The notes under the pieces were generated by a model that saw only the letters and a list, made by a program, of their open reading frames with translations, made no database searches and was not told the DNA's origin. Both the position numbers and the translations under genes were made by a program. From positions 1-50,372 of the forward strand of contig NZ_NKHF01000005.1 in assembly GCF_002744175.1 (NCBI RefSeq): DNA of 50,372 nt. Direction: 5' to 3'. Position 1 is the stretch's first letter. Each line of letters starts with the position of its first letter. Positions 29,376 to 38,618 of this stretch are shown here, piece after piece. The stretch comes from Pseudoalteromonas piscicida (GTDB lineage Bacteria > Pseudomonadota > Gammaproteobacteria > Enterobacterales > Alteromonadaceae).

Positions 29376-32300
29376 CTGAAATCTTCAATACAGTTTCGAT
29401 TTTATCGCTTACTAGTTCTGCTTTGCTTGCCATGTCTGATCATTATTTTATTTCTATTATGTGAGCAACGCCAACAGGCATTAACACAACAGTCACAACA
29501 AGCCCTGCACTATGCTAAGCAAGTTGCGGCTATCCAACAGGTGGAACTGGCAGACACTGAACTTGTGCTGCAACAGCTGTCGACGCGTATTGATCATCTT
29601 ACCGTAGACGACGGTAATTGCCCGCCCCTGCTGTACCACGCTATGTTACTCAGCCCACATCTCGCTAACCTTGGTATTGTCGATGCCCAAGGAAACGTCC
29701 TGTGCACCACTCATCAAGCGGGACAAGGTGCAATCAATATTGCCGATCGAGGCTATTTTCAAGCCGCAATGCGAACCGCCAAATTCAGTGTTGGAGATTA
29801 TCAAATTGATCGCAGTATGCAGCGCGCAACCGTCAATTTTGCCTTGCCTATCTACAACGAACAACAACAGTTCTTATTTATGCTCGTTGCCGTTAAAGGG
29901 CTAACGCACTGGAGCCAAACACTGGCAAAACTGCCTCTGCCAGTGGGTACTCGAGTGATGATTGCCGATGCCAAGGAGCAGATAATTGCAGAGTACCCAG
30001 CTTCAAAATCTGAGCTTGGCCGAGTAGTAAATAGTACTTGGCCAAGCGGACTGACGGAACAAGCAACCTTAATGAAGACGCCGCAAGGGAACCGCTTGGT
30101 GTATGTTAAACAGCCGCTCAACAACAGTAATGGTGCGCTGCAAATCTACTTCAGTTTTGATTTTGAATCTCAGTTAAGCACCATAGATCAACGTTTTATA
30201 CTATTTTTAGGTGTGTTCTTCAGCATGGTTTTTGTGTTGTTTTGGCAAACACATTGGCAGCTTAAACAGCAGCTATTGAAACCGTTAGGCACATTAAGGC
30301 GCGCTATCACTAAACTTGAGTCGGGCAAACAGGACTCGACTCTAGATGCCGCTAAAGTCCCGAGTGAATTTGAGCATATCGCCGAGCGTTTTGCTCATAT
30401 GGCACAAACTCGCTTAGCAGCTGAAGATAATGCAAATCACAGATTGGCCGTGGTAAGGGCATTGGTGAATGCGCTACCTGACAGCTATGTGCGCCTAGAT
30501 AAACATGCGCAAATCTTATCGCGCTATGGTGAATATACCAATAACTCCCTGACACTTAGAGAGCTTTTACCGGAGCATATCTACAAGCGTATTCGTGCAG
30601 AGCTTGCTTTATTAAACGATAAAACCTACGTGCAACTTGAGTTTTCTCCAAGCTCCAACAAAGTCATCGAATGTCGCTTATGTGCGCTTGAGTCGCACCC
30701 TCAAGCATTGCTCATATTCCGTGATATCAGTCAGCGAAAACATCAAGAGGAAGCCTTAAACCTCGCGGCCTTGGTGTATAACAACAGCAGTGAATGCATG
30801 ATTATCACGGACGCAAATGGCTTTATTCTCGACGTCAACCTCGCGTTTACCAAGGTAACGGGTTACTCCCAAGCTGAAGTCTTGGGCAAGTCAACCTCTA
30901 TGCTAAGCTCGGGACAACACGACCGCAGCTTTTATCAATTAATGTGGCGACAGCTCAATGAGCATGGACGCTGGCAAGGTGAGATAGTTAACCGAAAGAA
31001 AAACGGAGAGCTCTACACGGAGTGGCTAACTATAGACAGTGTCTATGATAAAAACCGTGAAATCTATCGTCGTGTTGCGATCTTCACCGATATTACCGAG
31101 ATAAAACGAAAAGATGCTTTGATCTGGAAACAAGCTCACTTTGACGAGTTAACCGACTTACATAACCGCGTGGGCTTAAAAAAGCACCTTAAAAAACAAG
31201 TCGCAAACAGTCAGCAGCACACCGCTGTTTTACTTCTCGATCTCGACAACTTCAAAGACATTAACGACACGTTAGGCCACTATTACGGTGATTTACTCCT
31301 AAAAGCTGTCGCACAGCGCTTGAAAACCGTCGCGCCACATTCGTTTTTATCTCGTATTGGCGGAGATGAATTCGTTTTTGTGCTGCCGAATGATGAGCAT
31401 AAAACCCAATGTAAGGCCCTAGCCACTCAGATCCAGTCTACATTAAAGCAAGCATTTGAGATCCAAGACGAACAATGCCACATCACAGCGAGTATTGGGA
31501 TCGCTATTGCACCTCATGATGGGAGTGGTGCTGAATCCTTGTTAAAGGCGGCAGATCAAGCCATGTACCGAGCAAAACAACAAGGTCGTAATGGCTATGT
31601 CATCTTTGACGATACCTTACGTAAAGTTGCAGAATCCAGAATGCATATGCTTAAAGGGATCCGTACCGCGCTGCAGCAAAACCAATTCGAAATGCATTAT
31701 CAACCCATTGTTGCAATGACTAATAATCAGGTAGTAAAGGCTGAAGCCTTGATCCGATGGCGTCACCCAGAGCAAGGTATGATAAGCCCAGCTGAATTTA
31801 TTCCGCTTGCAGAAGAAACCCAGTTGATCCATAACATTGGGGACTTTGCTTTTGCGCAATCGGTAGACACTCTGTCACAACTTAAACACTTAGGTCACGA
31901 CACCCAAATTAGTATCAATGTGTCGCCGGTGCAGTTTGCTGCAAAAAACTGTACCTTAGCAACATGGCGTGACAAGCTGACCACGTTGAAGTTACCAACA
32001 ACACAGGTGGTATTGGAAGTGACTGAGGGCATGATGATGCATAATGATAGCCGCACAAAACAGCGAGTTGAGCGATTAAAGCAACAGGGCTTCCAGTTTG
32101 CCCTTGATGACTTTGGGACTGGGTACTCTTCTTTGGCTTACCTTAAGCAGCTAGATTGTCACTTTGTAAAAATCGACAAACGATTTGTTGACGGGATTGC
32201 GACCAATGCAGATGATTTAACGCTGTGCGAGACCATTATTCTTATGGCCCATCGCCTTGGCTTAAAAGTCATTGCAGAAGGCGTTGAAACCGCAACTCAG

Positions 32301-32420
32301 CATCAGCTGTTAAAACAAGCTGGATGTGATTTTGGTCAAGGTTATTATTACTCAAAGCCACTGCCACAAAGCGAGTTTTTAGTCTTAATGACAGAAAAAA
32401 GCCACATTGCTGTGGCTTAA
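29376..32420 (+). CDS. Membrane sensor with PAS, GGDEF and EAL domains
   Basis: About 1014 residues, in order: membrane segment (about 10-30), periplasmic Cache-like sensor, second membrane segment (about 273-292), HAMP-like linker, PAS domain (about 464-575), GGDEF domain with intact GGDEF near 662, and EAL domain with EALIRW near 788 and DDFGTGYSS later. Both catalytic motifs are intact, so it may make or break cyclic-di-GMP. The RxxD inhibitory site expected before GGDEF is replaced by APHS. Start is uncertain: the frame opens at TTG 29325, upstream of the likely transcript start. AGGTGGGA at 29363-29370 points to ATT 29373 or CTG 29376. No ATG exists until well inside the protein. Confidence 0.88.
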   Translation: MKSSIQFRFYRLLVLLCLPCLIIILFLLCEQRQQALTQQSQQALHYAKQVAAIQQVELADTELVLQQLSTRIDHLTVDDGNCPPLLYHAMLLSPHLANLGIVDAQGNVLCTTHQAGQGAINIADRGYFQAAMRTAKFSVGDYQIDRSMQRATVNFALPIYNEQQQFLFMLVAVKGLTHWSQTLAKLPLPVGTRVMIADAKEQIIAEYPASKSELGRVVNSTWPSGLTEQATLMKTPQGNRLVYVKQPLNNSNGALQIYFSFDFESQLSTIDQRFILFLGVFFSMVFVLFWQTHWQLKQQLLKPLGTLRRAITKLESGKQDSTLDAAKVPSEFEHIAERFAHMAQTRLAAEDNANHRLAVVRALVNALPDSYVRLDKHAQILSRYGEYTNNSLTLRELLPEHIYKRIRAELALLNDKTYVQLEFSPSSNKVIECRLCALESHPQALLIFRDISQRKHQEEALNLAALVYNNSSECMIITDANGFILDVNLAFTKVTGYSQAEVLGKSTSMLSSGQHDRSFYQLMWRQLNEHGRWQGEIVNRKKNGELYTEWLTIDSVYDKNREIYRRVAIFTDITEIKRKDALIWKQAHFDELTDLHNRVGLKKHLKKQVANSQQHTAVLLLDLDNFKDINDTLGHYYGDLLLKAVAQRLKTVAPHSFLSRIGGDEFVFVLPNDEHKTQCKALATQIQSTLKQAFEIQDEQCHITASIGIAIAPHDGSGAESLLKAADQAMYRAKQQGRNGYVIFDDTLRKVAESRMHMLKGIRTALQQNQFEMHYQPIVAMTNNQVVKAEALIRWRHPEQGMISPAEFIPLAEETQLIHNIGDFAFAQSVDTLSQLKHLGHDTQISINVSPVQFAAKNCTLATWRDKLTTLKLPTTQVVLEVTEGMMMHNDSRTKQRVERLKQQGFQFALDDFGTGYSSLAYLKQLDCHFVKIDKRFVDGIATNADDLTLCETIILMAHRLGLKVIAEGVETATQHQLLKQAGCDFGQGYYYSKPLPQSEFLVLMTEKSHIAVA
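32393..32417 (-). terminator. Alkaline phosphatase terminator inside the sensor gene's last codons
   Basis: AGCCACA-GCAA-TGTGGCT on the minus strand, followed by T6. The hairpin overlaps the final codons of the convergent GGDEF/EAL gene and ends transcription of the phosphatase. Confidence 0.75.
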
Positions 32421-32435
32421 TCTGTGCGGCTCGAA

Positions 32436-34100
32436 TTACTCAGCCAACCCCAATGCAGTCATCATCTTGTTCGCGATATCAACATGGTGCTGCATGGTTG
32501 AGAACTGTTTAGTCACACCAGCAGGGCCGAACGCATAGACAGGTACAGGTGCTGCCGTGTGTGTACCTGTGCCCCAAACTACATTCTGTTCAGATGCAAT
32601 AGCACGCGCAATTTTACCAGTGTAATCTTCTTTCGCGTATACATAGAAATCGCTAAAGTCTTCAAACGCTGGGATCATGGTAGCATCTTTGTCGTCATAT
32701 ACGCTTTCGCTCACTTTCGCGGCGTTGTCTAGCGTTACCGTGTAAGATGTCATTTCTTCAATGGTTTGCTTCCAAGTTGGTCCTGATACATTTTCATAAG
32801 CTTCATCAGGAGCTGCCTCAGCAAGAATATCGAAGAAAGTCCCTGTTTGCGCGTAAAGCTTATCTAGTTGCGCAAGTGGGCCAAAGTTAAATTTAGGATG
32901 GTACTCTTTCGCTACGCCATTCACATGCATGCCATCACCTGAAAGCATCTGTGCTTCAGGACGTTCATGTTTAGAGTAACTAAAACCAAAGCTGCCTGTT
33001 TCATGGTCTGCTGTCACAACAACTAGGGTATCGTTACGGTCTTTTACCCATTCATGAACGGCTTCTACTGCTTCATCAAATTTAAGTAACTCGTTTAGCA
33101 TCCAACCTGCGTCATTTGCGTGACCCGCCCAGTCAATTTGACCACCTTCAATCATTAAGAAGAAACCGTCTTCATCTTTAGATAAGATATCCAGTGCTTT
33201 AACCGTCATTTCCTTCAGTGAAGGCTGCGTACAGCTATCGTTTTGCTGACAAGCTTTATACGCGATAGCATCGTCCATGCCTGAGTTTGCGAATAGACCA
33301 AGTACCTTTTCACCTTCAAAGCTACTTAGCTGTGCTTTATCAAATGCCAAGCCATAACCGTGTTGTTCTTTTGCTTCAACAACTAGGTTAGTTTCGTCTC
33401 CACGCTTTGATTTTTTATATACGCTACTAGGCATTCCTAGCGCGTCTAGCTGCGCTTTTACATCAGCGTTATCAGGTGTGCTCTTTGGTACAAAAACACG
33501 TGCACCACCAGATAGCATAACATCAACACTACCAGAGCGAACCAATTGCTCTGCGATCTCAGCTTCGTATGAACGGTGTGGCATATGTGCTGCAAATGCC
33601 GCTGGCGTAGCATGAGTAATACGAGTGTCCGACACAAGACCTGTGGCTTTGCCTGCCGCTTTGGCTTTTTCTAGGATAGTCGCCACTTTGTTACCTTGAG
33701 CATCTAGACCTATCATTTCTGAACCAGCAGCAAGACCAGTTGCAAGTTGCGTAGCTGAACATGCAGAATCAGTAACTAGACTACCAGAAGCACCATGCGG
33801 AGCATTGAGTGATAGACCTAAATGACCACCATTCGCAAGCTTAGATAGCGCAGTTTGATTGCCTTTATTTTTATAAGTTGAGTTTGGCGCGCGCTGAGCA
33901 TACTCTTCAAGTAAGCCGACTTGCTGTGGTCCCATACCATCACCAATCATAAGGATCACATTTTTTACTTGTGTCACTTCTTGCACTGGCACTTCTTTGA
34001 TGACTTCAACTTCTTTGATCACCTCAACGGTTTTTGTATCGTCATCACACGCGGTAAGTAGTATTGCAGAGATAGCAACTGTAAGTAACTTTTTATTCAT
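32436..34100 (-). CDS. Alkaline phosphatase, PhoA superfamily, lipoprotein
   Basis: A 554-residue phosphomonoesterase that frees phosphate from organic esters. The active-site serine lies in VTDSACSATQ near residue 114; metal ligands are in MIGDGMGP near 53, EGGQIDWAGHAND near 323, and ADHETG near 365. The signal ends in LLTAC, a lipobox, so it is probably membrane-anchored facing the periplasm or surface. A Val/Glu/Lys-rich spacer with the repeat VIKEVEVIKEV follows. A Pho-box-like element and a matching -10 precede it. E. coli PhoA is soluble; the lipid anchor is a difference. Confidence 0.93.
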   Translation of the reverse strand: MNKKLLTVAISAILLTACDDDTKTVEVIKEVEVIKEVPVQEVTQVKNVILMIGDGMGPQQVGLLEEYAQRAPNSTYKNKGNQTALSKLANGGHLGLSLNAPHGASGSLVTDSACSATQLATGLAAGSEMIGLDAQGNKVATILEKAKAAGKATGLVSDTRITHATPAAFAAHMPHRSYEAEIAEQLVRSGSVDVMLSGGARVFVPKSTPDNADVKAQLDALGMPSSVYKKSKRGDETNLVVEAKEQHGYGLAFDKAQLSSFEGEKVLGLFANSGMDDAIAYKACQQNDSCTQPSLKEMTVKALDILSKDEDGFFLMIEGGQIDWAGHANDAGWMLNELLKFDEAVEAVHEWVKDRNDTLVVVTADHETGSFGFSYSKHERPEAQMLSGDGMHVNGVAKEYHPKFNFGPLAQLDKLYAQTGTFFDILAEAAPDEAYENVSGPTWKQTIEEMTSYTVTLDNAAKVSESVYDDKDATMIPAFEDFSDFYVYAKEDYTGKIARAIASEQNVVWGTGTHTAAPVPVYAFGPAGVTKQFSTMQHHVDIANKMMTALGLAE

Positions 34101-34143
34101 TGTACTGTTCCTGAAACGTAATATTTGTCTGTAAGGCGGGCAC

Positions 34144-34188
34144 AGTCTAGGCCTAATACATGACTTTTTTATTTCAGCAACGTGACAA
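34144..34188 (-). promoter_or_regulatory. Pho-box-like promoter of the alkaline phosphatase
   Basis: Minus-strand 7-mers TTGTCAC (34182-34188), CTGAAAT (34171-34177) and AAGTCAT (34160-34166) sit exactly 11 bp apart. They are followed after 10 bp by TAGACT (34144-34149), a -10-like hexamer. This is the geometry of PhoB-activated promoters, where the Pho box replaces the -35. The match to consensus CTGTCAT is partial in two units. Confidence 0.55.
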
Positions 34189-34274
34189 AAATTATATTAG
34201 TTTACAAAGAGTTATAATATAACAGTGCAAATAATTTGGTAAAATGAAACAATTTACACTCCATTTTAGAGTGA

Positions 34275-35489
34275 TTACTCTCGTTCCGAGCGATTGGAAA
34301 ACCAATTAGAAATCGGCCGACTAGATAATCCAAACACAAAAATGCTCAATAGAACGGTTGCCATTGCAACCTGCGTAATTTGTAGCCCCGTTGGTAGCTC
34401 TTCACTTAAAAGCATTAAAGTCAGCACCACAGACGCCAGCCCCTTAGGCCCAAACCAAGCTAAGGTAAAGCGCTCTTTGGTGGTTAAGCCACCGCCTAAC
34501 AAGCAAATAAAAACGGGGATCAATCGAAACAAAGCGGTTGCTAACACCGCGTATAACCAAACCTGCCATTGCGTGACCTGAAACAACACCACACTGGCCG
34601 AGAGACCAAATACAACCCAAATCATAAAGGCGGCAAACTCGGCGAGGTGCTCCCCTTCTTCAATGAGCTGATCTTTAAACTCATCACGATAATATTTATC
34701 AAACAGCAAACCACTAACGAATGCGGCAATGAAGCCACTGCCGTGTAATGCTTGGGTCGCAGAGAAAACCAAAAATGCGATCCCCACAAACAAAAAGGGA
34801 CTGGTTTTAGAGGCAAAATAATGATGTTGATATGCCCGTTTTAGTAGCCAAATAATAATGCCTGTAAGTATCACGGCAACCAAAAGTGCAATCCCTACTT
34901 CTCGTATAAAAATCCAAGCGAATGATTCAGTCGTTGCTTGCATTCGCTCTGCTAACACCCCGAGTAAAAAGAGAAAAACCGGAATACATAAGCCATCATT
35001 AAGGCCACTTTCAACATTGATTGCTTCACGTAATCGAGTAGGTACGACCTTATCTTGGATAAAGGTTTTACACAAAGTCGCATCGGTTGGGGTAATGATC
35101 ACAGCTATTAAAAAACAAGCTAGCCACGACAAGTGAAACAGCTCATAGGCCACCCAGGCCCCCAATATCATAGTGAAAGGCAATCCTAGTAGTAATTTTA
35201 AGGGTAATTGAAAGCTATGAGACAGTACCCGCAATCGCGTTTTTGCAGCATCAGAAAACAAATATATCGCTAGCGTTAGCTCAATTATGGGCAGCAGCGT
35301 CTGTAGGCCGTTAATATCTACCGCTAATGCCTGCTGCCCTCCTTCCATATTACCCAGCACTAAACCTATTGTGGCCCCAGTCAAGACAAACCACATCGGG
35401 GCCGTCAACTCAGCTCTATCAAGTTGCCGAGCCGTGATGCTATAGATAAAAAGAGAGAGCCCAATCGCTGCAATCAAAGCATAAATCAC
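34275..35489 (-). CDS. Cation:proton antiporter (CPA1/NhaP-like)
   Basis: A 404-residue membrane protein with about 12 hydrophobic segments. ITPTDATLCKTF and VESGLNDG near residues 130-155 correspond to the conserved core of NhaP-type sodium(or potassium)/proton antiporters, including the ND pair. No C-terminal TrkA or cyclic-nucleotide domain. The start is GTG (35489) with AAGGA upstream. Substrate ion cannot be told. It lies between the phosphatase and the phosphonate genes, but I see no Pho box of its own, so its link to them is unclear. Confidence 0.85.
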   Translation of the reverse strand: MIYALIAAIGLSLFIYSITARQLDRAELTAPMWFVLTGATIGLVLGNMEGGQQALAVDINGLQTLLPIIELTLAIYLFSDAAKTRLRVLSHSFQLPLKLLLGLPFTMILGAWVAYELFHLSWLACFLIAVIITPTDATLCKTFIQDKVVPTRLREAINVESGLNDGLCIPVFLFLLGVLAERMQATTESFAWIFIREVGIALLVAVILTGIIIWLLKRAYQHHYFASKTSPFLFVGIAFLVFSATQALHGSGFIAAFVSGLLFDKYYRDEFKDQLIEEGEHLAEFAAFMIWVVFGLSASVVLFQVTQWQVWLYAVLATALFRLIPVFICLLGGGLTTKERFTLAWFGPKGLASVVLTLMLLSEELPTGLQITQVAMATVLLSIFVFGLSSRPISNWFSNRSERE

Positions 35490-35634
35490 GTTGCCATTCC
35501 TTTATTTAAACTGCTGCTGTCAAACGAGTATGGCAAATCTTGTGAGTCTAAGTAAGCCAAGTTGATAAAAATACTACGTTATCACAGCACACAAACTCAA
35601 AATAACCACTCATTGAAACCTCAGGTTAGTTAAT

Positions 35635-35679
35635 TTTTCACCTTTGTGTCATCGGACTGTAAAAAACCACCATTAGGCT
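35635..35679 (+). promoter_or_regulatory. Pho-box-like promoter of the TonB receptor
   Basis: 7-mers TTTTCAC (35635-35641), GTGTCAT (35646-35652) and CTGTAAA (35657-35663) spaced exactly 11 bp, then 10 bp to TAGGCT (35674-35679), a -10-like element. Same geometry as at the phosphatase and phnW. Confidence 0.55.
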
Positions 35680-35691
35680 ATTTGCAACAAA

Positions 35692-35705
35692 CTGGACTAG
35701 ACCAG
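35692..35705 (+). promoter_or_regulatory. GntR/UTRA-type operator before the TonB receptor
   Basis: CTGGACTAGACCAG is a 14-bp palindrome with one mismatched pair. It matches the operator before phnW at 12 of 14 bases and fits the GT-n-TA-n-AC core known for HutC-type GntR regulators in one half. It lies 13 bp after the -10, where bound repressor would block initiation. Confidence 0.65.
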
Positions 35706-35737
35706 ATAAATTAACCCAAACTTTTGAGAAAAGAGCA

Positions 35738-38533
35738 ATGAAAAAACTAACCCAAATCGCTGCTGCCGTGTTACTCGCCACCAGCCCCAGTCTATATGCT
35801 GCGACAGGTAAACTCGTTGGTGTTGTAAAAGATCCACAAAGTAATTTATCTGGTGCCGTTGTCTCGGTAAAAGGCCAAGATGTATCCACTGTATCTGATT
35901 ATCGTGGTCGCTTTGAACTGCCAAAACTAGATGCCGGTCGCTACACCTTAGTCGTGAATTATATGGGTTATCAGGAAACTGAGCTTCAAGTTGAGGTAAC
36001 TGATGGCAAAGTCACTAGGTTGTCTCCCATCTTATTAAACCATCAACAAGCGATGGAAGAAGTCGTTACGGTTGGGCAAATCTTCCGTGGCGAAATGGCC
36101 GCTGCAAATAACCAAAAAAATGCCAGCAATATCAAAAGTATCATCTCTGCCGATGGAATTGGTAAGTTACCAGACAGAAATGCCGCTGAAGCCGTGCAAC
36201 GTATTCCAGGTGTGTCGATAGAGCGTGACCAAGGTGAAGGCCGGTTTGTTGCAGTGCGTGGTTTACCGTCACAATGGAGTTCGGCCAGCATCAACGGTAA
36301 CCGCCTTCCCACTGCTGAAGAGGAAACCACCAGCCGCGCCACTGCATTCGACTTTTTTCCAAGCGAATTGATTGAGTTTGTGGAAGTGTCTAAAGCTATC
36401 ACTCCCGACATGGAAGGCGATGCGATTGGCGGTAATGTTAATTTCGTGACCAAAAAAGGCGCTGATGATTTTATTCTCAAAACCAACTTTGCTGTGGGCC
36501 AAAATGAACTGGCCGATGGCACAAACTATTCTGCCAATGTGGTGTACGGCGACCGTCTACTCGACGACAAGCTAGGTTTTATTATTAACGCCACAGCTTG
36601 GCAGCGAGATTGGGCAACCGATAACTATGAGCCACGTCGTGGTAACGATGGCTTAGGTATTTATCGCTTAGAGCTGCGTGATTATACGGGAACCCGTGAA
36701 ACTTATGGCTTAAATGGCTCGATGGAATATCAGCTTGAAAACGGCACGCTCAGCGCCAGCGCGCTGTATGGTACACTGATTGACGATGAAACCCACTATA
36801 AACACAGACTGCGTTTTGATAAAGACCGTGCTGAGCTTCAGCATATTCGCAACGAACTCATTACCGAAATGCAAGGCTTTGAAATTGCGGGTGAACATGA
36901 CTTTGGCTTTGATAAAACGCTCTCTTGGCAACTAGCGACCTACGAAAATGAGTTCCGCTATGGCGATAAACCCAACAGCGATGACAACAGCTATTTTGTC
37001 GCCCGTTTTGATCAAAAAAATGTGGGATATGTTGGACTTGAAGACCGCGAAACCGGTAAAAATTATGCCTACAACCAAGTAGACGGCGGCAACGATCCTT
37101 GGAACGCCATTAGTAATCACTTCCCTACGGGTTTTACACTCGATCCTAGCAAAATGGGCTTATCTTGGGTTGAGCTATACAAAGTCTACGTCAACGAAAA
37201 AGACAGACTGGTGGCCAATGCCGACTTTGACTGGCAATACAATAACCAGCTAGCGGTTAAATTTGGGGCAAAATACCGCGACAAAGTCCGTAAAGCTGAC
37301 TTTGCTGATGAATTTTACGCCTGGGACAGCGAACAATATGGCGCAGCGCCAACGCTTGCAGAGTTTGCGCTAAGCGATCAACCCGGTCGCAGTGATTACT
37401 TAAGCGAAGCCAAGTTTGATTATCGCACGCAGCTGTCGCAAGTGGCCTCCACCGATGTTCTTGCTCAGTTTTGGACGCAAAATCGCAATAAGTTCAAGCT
37501 GGATGCTGGTGAATCAGCACTCATCAGCAATGGTGGAGCGCTGGGCAGAAACTTTGATGTTGAAGAAACCCACACCTCGCTCTACGGTATGGCAACTTAC
37601 CAAGCCAGCGACAACTGGGAGGTATTAGGTGGCTTACGCGTTACCCGCACCGATACCGAAGTGTCTGGCTACACCTATTTAGCCGACGAAGGCAAAGTTG
37701 TTGATACCACCAACAGCAATGATTATTGGTCCATATTACCCGCACTACATGTTACTTATCGTGCCAATGACGCTACCAATTATCGCCTCGCACTAACTCG
37801 CACCTTTGCCCGTCCTGACTTTGGTTCGTTAACACCAGGCGCAACTTACCTTGAACAAGACAACCAGCTTAATTCAGGCAATCCAGCACTCGACCCTACG
37901 TACTCAAATAATCTCGACTTGATGGTAGAACATTACTTTGACCGCGTTGGCTTGGTCTCTGCGGGGGTATTCTACAAAGATATCCAAGACCCAATCTTCC
38001 AAGCCACCAGCGTTGGCAATTACAACGACAAGCAAGGCGTGACCATCATCCGTCCTGAAAACGGTGATAGCGCTTGGCTTGCGGGCATTGAACTGGCGTT
38101 TAACCGCGACCTTGGTTTTATTTCTGACAGTTTGAGCAACTTTGGGGTAATGACCAATGCGACCTTTATGGATTCTGAAATGCAGATCCCAGAGCGCACA
38201 GAAAAAGTAGCCATTCCACGTCAGGCCAATGAGCTTTACAACTTTACGCTGTATTACGACGACACCCGCTTTGCCGCTCGAATAGCACTCAATCATAAAG
38301 GTGCTTATATCGAAGAGCACGGTGGCGATAACCAATCGGATAGCTACTATGGCGCCAATACCAGCGTCGACTTTACAACGTCATACCAACTTAATGAACA
38401 AACATTAGTTTACCTAGAGCTGAGTAACCTCACCAATGAAGCATTGCAGTACTACCAAGGTGAGCAAGGTCGTCCATTACAGGTGGAATACTATGGTATC
38501 CGCGGTATGGTCGGCATTAACTATCAATTTTAA
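35738..38533 (+). CDS. TonB-dependent receptor, probable aminophosphonate uptake
   Basis: A 931-residue outer-membrane beta-barrel transporter. Signal peptide (residues 1-22), then a carboxypeptidase-regulatory-like domain (about 24-100), a TonB box with plug (EEVVTVGQ near 107 onward; RIPGVSIERDQGEG and VRGLPSQ are typical), and a barrel ending in a terminal Phe (GINYQF). Energised by TonB/ExbBD, it would import something too large or scarce for porins. Context suggests a phosphonate: it shares regulator sites with phnW and heads the phnX gene group. The substrate is inference. GAGAAAAGAG precedes the ATG. Confidence 0.93.
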   Translation: MKKLTQIAAAVLLATSPSLYAATGKLVGVVKDPQSNLSGAVVSVKGQDVSTVSDYRGRFELPKLDAGRYTLVVNYMGYQETELQVEVTDGKVTRLSPILLNHQQAMEEVVTVGQIFRGEMAAANNQKNASNIKSIISADGIGKLPDRNAAEAVQRIPGVSIERDQGEGRFVAVRGLPSQWSSASINGNRLPTAEEETTSRATAFDFFPSELIEFVEVSKAITPDMEGDAIGGNVNFVTKKGADDFILKTNFAVGQNELADGTNYSANVVYGDRLLDDKLGFIINATAWQRDWATDNYEPRRGNDGLGIYRLELRDYTGTRETYGLNGSMEYQLENGTLSASALYGTLIDDETHYKHRLRFDKDRAELQHIRNELITEMQGFEIAGEHDFGFDKTLSWQLATYENEFRYGDKPNSDDNSYFVARFDQKNVGYVGLEDRETGKNYAYNQVDGGNDPWNAISNHFPTGFTLDPSKMGLSWVELYKVYVNEKDRLVANADFDWQYNNQLAVKFGAKYRDKVRKADFADEFYAWDSEQYGAAPTLAEFALSDQPGRSDYLSEAKFDYRTQLSQVASTDVLAQFWTQNRNKFKLDAGESALISNGGALGRNFDVEETHTSLYGMATYQASDNWEVLGGLRVTRTDTEVSGYTYLADEGKVVDTTNSNDYWSILPALHVTYRANDATNYRLALTRTFARPDFGSLTPGATYLEQDNQLNSGNPALDPTYSNNLDLMVEHYFDRVGLVSAGVFYKDIQDPIFQATSVGNYNDKQGVTIIRPENGDSAWLAGIELAFNRDLGFISDSLSNFGVMTNATFMDSEMQIPERTEKVAIPRQANELYNFTLYYDDTRFAARIALNHKGAYIEEHGGDNQSDSYYGANTSVDFTTSYQLNEQTLVYLELSNLTNEALQYYQGEQGRPLQVEYYGIRGMVGINYQF

Positions 38534-38557
38534 TCCAAGCTCTCTTGATTAAGCCAA

Positions 38558-38571
38558 TTGGTATAAACCGG
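38558..38571 (+). promoter_or_regulatory. Weaker GntR/UTRA-type operator before the permease
   Basis: TTGGTATAAACCGG contains the core GGT-A-TA-A-ACC, matching the HutC-type half-site pattern; outer bases are less symmetric than at the other two sites. It lies between the TonB receptor and the permease gene. Confidence 0.4.
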
Positions 38572-38576
38572 TTGAT

Positions 38577-38599
38577 GGGCAATTCGCATAGGATTGCCC
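38577..38599 (+). other. Intercistronic hairpin
   Basis: GGGCAAT and ATTGCCC form a perfect 7-bp stem with a 9-nt loop and no T-run. It may partly attenuate or stabilise mRNA between receptor and permease. Confidence 0.5.
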
Positions 38600-38618
38600 T
38601 CGAATTACCGAGGATCCT

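Noticed and set aside
34243..34275. Terminator after the antiporter (CACTC / GAGTG)
   Set aside because: Only a 5-bp stem without a clean T-run; too weak to report as a feature.
35490..35634. Pho box for the antiporter on the minus strand
   Set aside because: A single TTTGACAG-like stretch near the gene is not repeated at 11-bp spacing, so there is no support.
38577..38599. Hairpin after the TonB receptor as a terminator
   Set aside because: No T-run follows, and the permease gene begins 20 bp later on the same strand; listed as an intercistronic hairpin instead.
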